Shown here piece after piece: positions 1 to 6,419 of a stretch of 9,020 bases of DNA. Each line of letters starts with the position of its first letter. The stretch's first letter is position 1. The stretch spans positions 1 through 9,020 of the forward strand of contig JAJDEK010000170.1 of the NCBI GenBank assembly GCA_029259875.1. Reading direction: 5' to 3'. This stretch comes from Planctomycetaceae bacterium (GTDB lineage: Bacteria; Planctomycetota; Planctomycetia; Planctomycetales; Planctomycetaceae). A model generated the notes under the pieces. It saw only the letters and a program-made list of their open reading frames with translations, was not told where the DNA came from and searched no databases. Position numbers and translations under genes: made by a program.

Positions 1-107
<107 letters not shown>

Positions 108-146
108 TTATGATACCTGCTTGTGATTAATCTTCGAAAAACTTCG

Positions 147-179
147 GAACATTCCAATTCAAAGAATTGTTCATTCCAA
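147..179. promoter_or_regulatory. Repeat cluster upstream of purD, possible operator
   Basis: CATTCCAA occurs twice, at 150-157 and 172-179, 22 bases apart (about two helical turns). Between them is the palindrome AATTC-AAA-GAATT (156-168), and GAAC/GTTC at 147-150 and 169-172 extend it as an interrupted stem. The cluster sits about 45-75 bases upstream of the purD start, where an operator or a leader hairpin would lie. The repeats are visible; the regulatory role is inference. Confidence 0.35.
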
Positions 180-525
180 CTTAAGTGGAGTATATCAGCA
201 CTGTTTTGCCCCTAGTAGCATGGCTCCCTGAATTTTACATTTTGATGCTAAAAAGCTAATTTATCGCTATAATTTAAAGCCGGGGAACATGATTTCAGAT
301 CAAGATTCTCTCTTCATCTGCTAGCCCAAATGGAATCTTCTCACCGATTGGACGAAATCAACATCAGACCATATAATAGTCGATTCAATAAGCGTACACG
401 GCATGAATTTCTATATTCTACTCAGCCTGAACCATACGCCCCTAACGGCTGTCGTACAAAACGAGACCATGCTGTAACTACTGATTATGAATTATGAATT
501 TCATCGTAACATTCACCTGTAACAG

Positions 526-560
526 TTGACTTAAAATCAATCTGTTAAAAGACTTTTAAC
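526..560 (+). promoter_or_regulatory. Candidate asd promoter and 17-base palindrome
   Basis: TTGACT (526-531) matches five of six -35 consensus bases. The expected -10 region at a 17-base spacing falls inside a perfect palindrome, GTTAAAAG-A-CTTTTAAC (544-560), which ends 13 bases before the Shine-Dalgarno of asd. No good -10 hexamer is visible, so promoter identity is uncertain. A protein bound at the palindrome would cover the polymerase site, which suggests an operator; a short AU-rich leader hairpin is the alternative. Confidence 0.35.
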
Positions 561-573
561 CTTTTAGTTGTCT

Positions 574-577
574 GGAG
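574..577 (+). promoter_or_regulatory. Shine-Dalgarno deciding the asd start
   Basis: GGAG lies 8 bases before the GTG at 586-588, an ideal spacing. The longer alternative start, TTG at 568, would place this motif inside the coding region and has no ribosome-binding site of its own. The GTG start also puts the NADP-binding motif at residues 9-15, as is usual for the family. Confidence 0.75.
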
Positions 578-585
578 ATTTCAAA

Positions 586-1599
586 GTGTTTGATACTGTC
601 GCCATTATTGGTGCCACGGGTGCTGTTGGGCACATCGTGCGGAAACTGCTGGAAGATCGTAACTTTCAAGCGAAGCAATTTCGATTCCTGGCGTCAGCGC
701 GATCTGCCGGTAAAACACTAGAATTCCAAGGAAAAACCTATACCCTTGAAGAATTAACCAAAGATTCCTTTGAGGGGGTTGAGCTCGTCATTTCATCCAC
801 TCCCGATGACACCGCAGCAGAATTTCTGCCTTCAGCAATTGAAGCAGGCGCGATTGTGATTGACGAATCAGGCTACTGGCGAATGAAACCAGATGTGGCA
901 CTCGTCATTCCCGAAATCAACCCGGAAGCAGCATTGGAAGCAAAAGGCATCATTGCCAGCCCCAACTGTTCAACAACTCAGATGGTCATGGCTTTAAAGC
1001 CTCTCCACGATGCCTCACCAGTTCGACGGGTGATTGTCAGCACTTATCAGGCGACCAGTGGAGCAGGGGTCGTTGGCACTAGCGATCTCATGGATGGTTC
1101 GCGGGCATTTCTGGACGGTAATGACCATGAGTATCAAGTCTTTCAACATCCCATTGCCTTTAATGCCATTCCACAGATCGGCAGCGAAAAAGAAGCGGGC
1201 TACACCAGTGAAGAAATGAAAATGGTGTATGAAACCCGTAAAATTCTGGGCGATGACACAATACAAATCAATCCAACCTGTGTTCGAATTCCCGTTGCTA
1301 ACTGTCACAGTGAAACGATCACGGTCGAAACAGAGCGTCCGATTTCTCCCGAAGAAGCGCGCCAACTATTCGAGGATTTTCCCGGAATTACTGTCGTTGA
1401 CGACCTAAAGAATTTATCGTATCCGCTTCCCTCCACCTGTGATGGCAGTGATGAAGTCTTCATTGGTCGTATCCGCCGTGATATCTCTCATCCGAATGGA
1501 CTCAGTTTCTGGTGTGTTAGCGATAATCTTCGCAAAGGCGCTGCTACGAATGCTGTCCAGATTGCAGAGCTACTGGCGAAACATCGAGCCTGCACCTAA
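586..1599 (+). CDS. asd: Aspartate-semialdehyde dehydrogenase
   Basis: Reduces L-aspartyl-4-phosphate to aspartate semialdehyde with NADPH, the branch-point step for lysine/diaminopimelate, threonine and methionine. Taking GTG 586 as start gives 337 residues, the usual family length. Visible motifs: GATGAVG at 9-15 (NADP-binding loop); SPNCSTTQ around the catalytic C128; YQATSGAG at 154-161 with the conserved Gln155; and RIPVANCHSE with substrate-binding Arg234 and catalytic His241, spaced seven residues apart as in characterised enzymes. Near residues 70-75 and 93-99 the sequence reads SSTPDD and DESGYWR, where many homologues have an SAG(G/S) loop and NTSAFR; the phosphate-binding Arg is kept. 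lysA follows 100 bases downstream on the same strand beyond a hairpin. ArgC is a fold relative, but the motifs and length favour Asd. Confidence 0.93.
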   Translation: MFDTVAIIGATGAVGHIVRKLLEDRNFQAKQFRFLASARSAGKTLEFQGKTYTLEELTKDSFEGVELVISSTPDDTAAEFLPSAIEAGAIVIDESGYWRMKPDVALVIPEINPEAALEAKGIIASPNCSTTQMVMALKPLHDASPVRRVIVSTYQATSGAGVVGTSDLMDGSRAFLDGNDHEYQVFQHPIAFNAIPQIGSEKEAGYTSEEMKMVYETRKILGDDTIQINPTCVRIPVANCHSETITVETERPISPEEARQLFEDFPGITVVDDLKNLSYPLPSTCDGSDEVFIGRIRRDISHPNGLSFWCVSDNLRKGAATNAVQIAELLAKHRACT

Positions 1600-1600
1600 G

Positions 1601-1625
1601 AACGTGAAGCTCAGCTTCACGTTTT
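1601..1625 (+). terminator. Hairpin with T-tract after asd
   Basis: Immediately after the asd stop, AACGTGAAGC (1601-1610) and GCTTCACGTT (1614-1623) form a perfect 10-base-pair stem with a three-base TCA loop, followed by a short run of four T. This looks like a rho-independent terminator of modest strength, or an attenuator or RNA-processing hairpin limiting read-through from asd into lysA. Confidence 0.65.
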
Positions 1626-1699
1626 AAGCAGAGCCTCTCATTTTCTGACTTCACTCGCTCAGCATAGGTTTTTTAAGTTAATTCCGAAAAGGCACCACA

Positions 1700-2971
1700 A
1701 TGAATCCATTTCATTATCAAGAAGGCGAACTTTTCTGCGAAAACGTTCCCGTCACCAAGCTGGCACAAGAATTCGGCACGCCGCTTTGGGTCTATTCAAA
1801 ATCGGCTTTTCTAAGCCGTCTGAAGGAAATTCAAGACGCTTTTGCGGAAGTCGACCCTGTGATTTGTTATTCAGTCAAAGCCAACGGAAACCTAAGCATT
1901 TTGAAAACAATGAATGATGCGGGTAGCAGTTTCGATGTGGTTTCAGGAGGAGAACTATTTCGTGTTCAACAGGCGGGAGCCGATACGTCACGCGTTGTTT
2001 TCGCAGGCGTTGGAAAAACGGATGAAGAGATCCGCCAGGCTTTGAAAGCCGATATTCTGATGTTCGATGTAGAAAGTGAAGCTGAACTTGATGCAATCTC
2101 TACGATTGCTGAAGAACTCAACTGCATCGGCCGAGTAGCCTTACGTCTCAATCCTGATATCGACGCTAAAACGCACCGCAAAACCACAACCGGAAAAAAG
2201 GGGAATAAGTTCGGGATGGATATCGAACGAGCCACTGAACTGGCTGACAAAGTCCTGCATGACGACCGACTGGAACTCACGGGAATTCATATGCATCTTG
2301 GATCTCCAATTCTTTCAACCGATCCTTATGCCAAAGCGGTCAAAAAAGGAGCAGAGGTCATCGCCCAGCTTCGTGAAAAGGGGCATAAGACCAATTGGTT
2401 GAATCTGGGAGGCGGGTTTGGAATCAGCTATAAAACGGATGAAGGGCCTTCCGCTCAAACTTACGCCGATGTGATCGTCCCCACGCTCAAAGAAATCGGT
2501 TGTCGTCTGGCTTTAGAACCCGGACGATTTATCGCAGGAAATTCTGGTGTCTTAGTTAGCCAGATTGTCTTCACCAAACGGGAAGGGGGCAAACTCTTTT
2601 ATATCCAGGATGGGGGTATGACAGACTTGGTCCGCCCTGCCATGTATGACTCTTACCATCGTGTCTGGCCCGTCAAATCAAAGGTTCCTATGCCTTTCGA
2701 TTGCGAAGAAGAAATTGCAGGCTGTGAACCCGCTGATGTTGTCGGCCCTGTCTGTGAGTCTTGCGACTATTTTGCAAAAGACCGTTATCTTCCCCCCATG
2801 CAACGCGCTGACTATCTCTGCACGTTCAGCGCGGGAGCCTATGGATCTGTGATGAGTAGTAATTATAACGCCCGCCCCCGTAGTGTAGAAATTATGGTGG
2901 ATGGGAGTGATTACCAAGTGATTCGTCGACGGGAAACCTACGAAGAACTCATCGCCTTAGAGCAAGTATAG
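1700..2971 (+). CDS. lysA: Diaminopimelate decarboxylase
   Basis: PLP-dependent, fold-type III enzyme that decarboxylates meso-diaminopimelate to L-lysine, the last step of lysine synthesis, in the cytoplasm. The 423 residues match the usual family length. The N-terminal TIM barrel shows CYSVKANGN with the PLP Schiff-base Lys60, HMHLGS at 195-200, the phosphate-binding GGGFG at 235-239 and EPGR at 271-274. The C-terminal beta domain carries CESCD at 350-354, whose Cys350 is donated across the dimer interface, and GAYG with Tyr379 followed by SSNYN. CESCD and HMHLGS are typical of LysA rather than ornithine/arginine decarboxylases. The ATG at 1700 has AAGG 7 bases upstream. With asd just before it, this is a lysine-pathway gene pair. 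No obvious terminator follows the stop. Confidence 0.95.
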   Translation: MNPFHYQEGELFCENVPVTKLAQEFGTPLWVYSKSAFLSRLKEIQDAFAEVDPVICYSVKANGNLSILKTMNDAGSSFDVVSGGELFRVQQAGADTSRVVFAGVGKTDEEIRQALKADILMFDVESEAELDAISTIAEELNCIGRVALRLNPDIDAKTHRKTTTGKKGNKFGMDIERATELADKVLHDDRLELTGIHMHLGSPILSTDPYAKAVKKGAEVIAQLREKGHKTNWLNLGGGFGISYKTDEGPSAQTYADVIVPTLKEIGCRLALEPGRFIAGNSGVLVSQIVFTKREGGKLFYIQDGGMTDLVRPAMYDSYHRVWPVKSKVPMPFDCEEEIAGCEPADVVGPVCESCDYFAKDRYLPPMQRADYLCTFSAGAYGSVMSSNYNARPRSVEIMVDGSDYQVIRRRETYEELIALEQV

Positions 2972-3394
2972 CTCCAAAATTAATAAATCTAGTCTGCTTG
3001 ATATTATGTTCAGAAGGCCAGTTTCCGGTGGTCGGATTATATCAATTATCGGGTTCCTACGATCTTTAATGTGTTGATAACAGGAAAGATACGGTTACTC
3101 GCTATCTTCAATTGAACCGTTATCGCCGTTAGAAACGATGATAATTGATACAGAAGCTAGCGCGACAAATATGTCCATTCGGATACCTCAGGTCTTAATT
3201 CCATAAAGACTTGGACTGAAACAACTGAATTGTGTTGTTTTAGGAAAGGTAGTAAGAATAGTATATACAAACTGTTTATATCAATTTTCATTGAGAGATC
3301 CTCCATCTGTCAGGTTGACGAGACTTAGATCTGGTCCACCTACAGGTAGTCCGAAATGAATAGCCGACAACCAAGACGACACGGAGTCGACTGA
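2972..3394. other. 423-base non-coding gap with repeated TATCAATT motif
   Basis: No supported gene. TATCAATT occurs at 3040-3047 and 3279-3286 on plus and at 3143-3150 on minus. The first and third copies extend to an 11-base direct repeat TTATATCAATT (3037-3047, 3276-3286), and the first and second to an 11-base inverted repeat (3040-3050 with 3140-3150). Also seen: the palindrome TTCAATTGAA (3107-3116) inside an ACGGTT/AACCGT stem (3091-3096, 3115-3120). A TTGTTT (3235-3240) with TAGTAT (3259-3264) is a weak promoter guess for the downstream gene. Confidence 0.45.
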
Positions 3395-5638
3395 ATGTCT
3401 TTAAAAAATCGGATCCTGGCAACTTTTGCTCTGGCATTCCTCTGTGCCTTGAGTGCATTAACACGTGCCTGGACACAAGAAAAAGTTCCTCCCAAAACTC
3501 CAGAACCGGTTTCCGCATTCAACTTGACCGCTGATGACTTGCTGCTCACCAAGCCAGAAACCCCCGAGCAACTCATGCAGGCAGTTGTGCAACTTACAGA
3601 CCTCGGCCAGGCAACCTCTGCCAAGCCTTATCTTGAACAATTGATAAAAGCAAATATCGATAATGAAACGGTATTGATGCTACGAGATAAATATGGCCCG
3701 GCTGCATTCATTGCTTTGGCGAATAATAAAGCATTACAACCTGAATCAGCTGAACTGCTCAAAAAAATGGAAGTGGCATTTCGCGCTTATGCTACAGACC
3801 CTGCTCGTATCGATGGATTGATCAATGATCTTACCGCTACACCAACACAGCGCGCTATTGCCATTATTGAACTGAAGTCTGCAGGAGCAATCGTTGCCCC
3901 ACCAATCCTGAAGCGATTAGGAAAAAGCGAAGATCCCACGACTAATGATGAATTGGCATTTGCCCTGTCTCAATTAGGTTCTCCCGTAGTTCAACCATTG
4001 ATAGCTGCTCTGCGTTCTCCGAATATCAATATCCGTAAAGTGGCTGCAGATGTGCTCGGCGATATTGGCGATCCAGCTGCGATTCTCTATCTTTGGAATC
4101 CGGCTTTTTCTCAAAATCAGCCGAAAAGTATTCAAATCTCAGCCCGCATTGCCCTGGCGAAACTACTTTGGAAAGATCCACGTAAAACAGAAGAACTTGA
4201 CCGAAATGGTGCACAATTGGAATTGAAGAATGCAGCGATTCGCTTGTACCAAACATATGATAATAAATCAGTGAATCAAAAAATCTGGGTCTGGGATCTA
4301 AAAGAACAGACTGTCGTTGAAAAAGAAATTCCTGCACAGGAAGCGAATTTAGTTCTGGGTCTGCGGTTTTCAAAAGAAGCTTTGGAAATGTCGCCCGACC
4401 GCGAAGATGTGCAGACGCTATATTTAGCGATGGCTCTCGCAATGGACGCCTATCGTGTTGGTTGGAATCATCCACTTCCACAAGGGCAGGGGACTGCATT
4501 CAATCTAGCTCTGCTATCTGGTCCTTCAGCTGTGAGTCGGGTACTCGCTTTAGCCATGAAACAAGGACACGCTCCCAGTGCCATTGCTGCTCTCAAGGCA
4601 TTGGGGCAAATTGGCTCACGCACTCTACTTTACGAACAACTAAATAAACACTCTTCAATTATTGCTGCTTTGAATTACCCGGATCGTCGGGTTCAATTTG
4701 CCGCTGCGACAGCAATCATGCAACTGGACCCTACTAAATCATTCCCAGGCGCCCCACGAGTGATCGCCATTCTCACGCGGGCTTTACGTGGTGAAGGATC
4801 ACAGTCTGCAATCGTAATTGATTCTAGCGTCCCACGCGCCCAATCAATGGCTGGCACATTTAATGAACTCGGATATCAAACCCAACCTTTTCAGACTGGA
4901 AAAGCAGGATTTAAAGCAGCCACAAGTCGCATGGATATTGAATTTATTGCTCTGGAAGCCAATATCGCGCGTTGGGGACTTTCTCAAACGATTGCCAATC
5001 TGCGAGCTGATTCCCGAACAGCGAATATCCCCATTATTATCTACGGCCCGCTCCGCCTGAAGAACAAAATAGAATATTCAATCCGACGTTATCCTTTGGT
5101 TCATTACATTGTGGAATCTAATGATTCTAAAAATGTTGGAAATCAAATAAGACCTTTCCTTAGCAGTTTGAAAACACCTGAGTTGACCGGAGACATACGC
5201 ACGGAATACCGAACTGCCGCCTTGTATTGGTTATCCCACATCGCATCTAGCTTGCGAACCAACGTTTATAATCTGGAGCCAGCAGAAAAATCCCTATTGC
5301 AATTGGTTCCTGAACGTGAGTTGGCATCGAATGCACTCATCACCCTTGGAGGTATCCCGACTCGCTCGGCTCAGGAAGATCTGGTAAAAGTCATCGCGAA
5401 TAAAATGTTCGCCACTGACGTTAAAGAAATCGCTGCTCTGCAACTCGCCTTTCATATTCAGAAATATGGTTTGCTAGTCGATTCCGTGCAAGTTGCTGAG
5501 ATCCGCAAAGCATATCAGACAGCTCAAGACCCAAATTTGAACACCGCACTGGCTTCGGTATTAGGTACCCTTCAGCCCGATAATAAAATAGTCGGTGAGC
5601 GGCTACAAAAGTTCCAACCCGAGACAATCACTCCTTAA
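3395..5638 (+). CDS. Exported HEAT-repeat protein with embedded degenerate receiver-like domain
   Basis: Function unknown; probably a protein-binding scaffold outside the cytoplasm. ATG 3395 has GGAG 8 bases upstream. Residues 1-25 form a classical signal peptide: K4 and R6, a hydrophobic core 7-22, and a possible cleavage after TRA. Residues 44-145 are helical. HEAT-like helix pairs are clear at about 150-235 (for example LSQLGSPVVQPLIAALRSP followed by VAADVLGDIGD) and again at 375-450; 318-355 looks TPR-like. Residues 471-592 resemble a CheY-type receiver: SAIVIDSS as strand 1, FIAL as strand 3, LRADSRTANIPIIIYG as helix 3 and strand 4, and HYIVES as strand 5. The phosphoacceptor position is Glu521 and the strand-5 Lys position is Glu574. 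Residues 600-747 return to helical repeats. It ends 17 bases before the convergent neighbour. The fold assignment is by eye and no partner is evident. Confidence 0.72.
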   Translation: MSLKNRILATFALAFLCALSALTRAWTQEKVPPKTPEPVSAFNLTADDLLLTKPETPEQLMQAVVQLTDLGQATSAKPYLEQLIKANIDNETVLMLRDKYGPAAFIALANNKALQPESAELLKKMEVAFRAYATDPARIDGLINDLTATPTQRAIAIIELKSAGAIVAPPILKRLGKSEDPTTNDELAFALSQLGSPVVQPLIAALRSPNINIRKVAADVLGDIGDPAAILYLWNPAFSQNQPKSIQISARIALAKLLWKDPRKTEELDRNGAQLELKNAAIRLYQTYDNKSVNQKIWVWDLKEQTVVEKEIPAQEANLVLGLRFSKEALEMSPDREDVQTLYLAMALAMDAYRVGWNHPLPQGQGTAFNLALLSGPSAVSRVLALAMKQGHAPSAIAALKALGQIGSRTLLYEQLNKHSSIIAALNYPDRRVQFAAATAIMQLDPTKSFPGAPRVIAILTRALRGEGSQSAIVIDSSVPRAQSMAGTFNELGYQTQPFQTGKAGFKAATSRMDIEFIALEANIARWGLSQTIANLRADSRTANIPIIIYGPLRLKNKIEYSIRRYPLVHYIVESNDSKNVGNQIRPFLSSLKTPELTGDIRTEYRTAALYWLSHIASSLRTNVYNLEPAEKSLLQLVPERELASNALITLGGIPTRSAQEDLVKVIANKMFATDVKEIAALQLAFHIQKYGLLVDSVQVAEIRKAYQTAQDPNLNTALASVLGTLQPDNKIVGERLQKFQPETITP

Positions 5639-5655
5639 CCAATTTTGGGTATCGT

Positions 5656-6282
5656 CTAAGATTCTGGTTGTGAGCTTTCATTTGTCACAGGCGTCGCCTT
5701 TGTAGGTTTAATCAAGGCCGCGATCACCAACCCTCCAATGATCCAGGTCAAGAGTAAGTCCAGCATCATTGCTTGGGTAAAATCGGTTGGAAAATACATC
5801 CAGTTCTTCAAATTGAGAAAAGAAACGATCGCCGCAAATACTCCGATTAAGGCGACAAATCGGAATCTTTGAAAGTAAGTAAACATGGCACCATTTTTGA
5901 TTGCCATTGATAATAACGACGCTGCAATAAAACTGGACAGCATATTAATTAGCAGTCCTGCGATCATCATTTCAGGTGGCATCGAAGGTGTGCCCTGTGA
6001 TTTATAGATGACAGAAAAAATTGGCCCTGCCTGATGTTTCTTCTCGAACTCCTGCATCGCTGCTTCCATCTCAGGCCCTGGACCAGAAGAACCATCTGGG
6101 AACGCGGGATATAGATAATAGCCATCTTCCAGATTCTGCTGCTTGAGTACATCGATGATTACTTGCGCATCGGGCAAAGGTCTCACTGTCCCATCATGGA
6201 TCGGTAAAACCATCCAAGACAGCATACCCCAGACAAAAAGAATTATTCCAGACAACAAAGAAGCCAAAATGATTCTGCCCAT
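5656..6282 (-). CDS. Uncharacterised four-helix membrane protein
   Basis: I cannot assign a function to this 208-residue protein. Four hydrophobic segments lie at about 4-26, 105-127, 141-158 and 170-191. Between the first two is a soluble loop of about 75 residues, rich in Pro, Gly and acidic residues. The first helix ends in WGMLSWMVLPIHDGTVRPLP; a Trp-rich helix end followed by a Pro-Ile-His stretch may be a conserved signature, but I know no named family for it. The C-terminal tail after 192 is polar and Ser/Glu/Pro-rich. The ATG at 6282 has AAGGG (6291-6295) 8 bases upstream, which supports the start. Upstream, a strong terminator cuts it off from the lipoprotein gene, so it should have its own promoter in the 70 bases between. 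It converges on the HEAT-protein gene with no clear terminator in the 17-base gap. Confidence 0.8.
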   Translation of the reverse strand: MGRIILASLLSGIILFVWGMLSWMVLPIHDGTVRPLPDAQVIIDVLKQQNLEDGYYLYPAFPDGSSGPGPEMEAAMQEFEKKHQAGPIFSVIYKSQGTPSMPPEMMIAGLLINMLSSFIAASLLSMAIKNGAMFTYFQRFRFVALIGVFAAIVSFLNLKNWMYFPTDFTQAMMLDLLLTWIIGGLVIAALIKPTKATPVTNESSQPES

Positions 6283-6350
6283 TAGATCATCCCTTTACAG
6301 AAATAAAAGAGCTCAATTACAACTCGGTCAGAGAACTGATACTACTACAT

Positions 6351-6386
6351 TAAAAAACTCCGAAGGTGAATTGTAAACCTTCGGAG
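6351..6386 (-). terminator. Rho-independent terminator of the thioredoxin-fold lipoprotein gene
   Basis: Read on the minus strand, CTCCGAAGGT and ACCTTCGGAG form a perfect 10-base-pair stem (6386-6377 with 6367-6358) around a 9-base loop, followed directly by six T (6357-6352). It starts 33 bases after the stop of the gene ending at 6420. This is a textbook intrinsic terminator and the best one in the window. Confidence 0.9.
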
Positions 6387-6419
6387 CGTGATCGTTAAAT
6401 AAATTGTCAGAGGATCATT

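Noticed and set aside
403..477. Possible 24-residue leader peptide upstream of asd
   Set aside because: It has no Shine-Dalgarno, no run of lysine, threonine or methionine codons and no attenuator hairpin directly after it.
568..585. TTG at 568 as the asd start, adding six residues
   Set aside because: There is no ribosome-binding site before it. GGAG at 574-577 is ideally placed for the GTG at 586, and the NADP motif position fits the shorter protein.
1015..1365. 116-codon minus-strand open frame inside asd
   Set aside because: It lies entirely within a clear asd gene, resembles no family I recognise and looks like antisense of conserved codons.
4026..4499. 157-codon minus-strand open frame inside the HEAT-protein gene
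   Set aside because: It is antisense to a strong coding sequence with a good start, shows no protein features and has no ribosome-binding support.
5639..5655. Bidirectional terminator in the 17-base convergent gap
   Set aside because: Only a three-base ACC/GGT pairing around AATTTT is present, which is too short to call a hairpin.
6283..6350. TTGTAA/TGTAAA pair as promoter of the membrane-protein gene
   Set aside because: The -10-like hexamer overlaps the AAGGG ribosome-binding site, so a transcript from it would lack that site.
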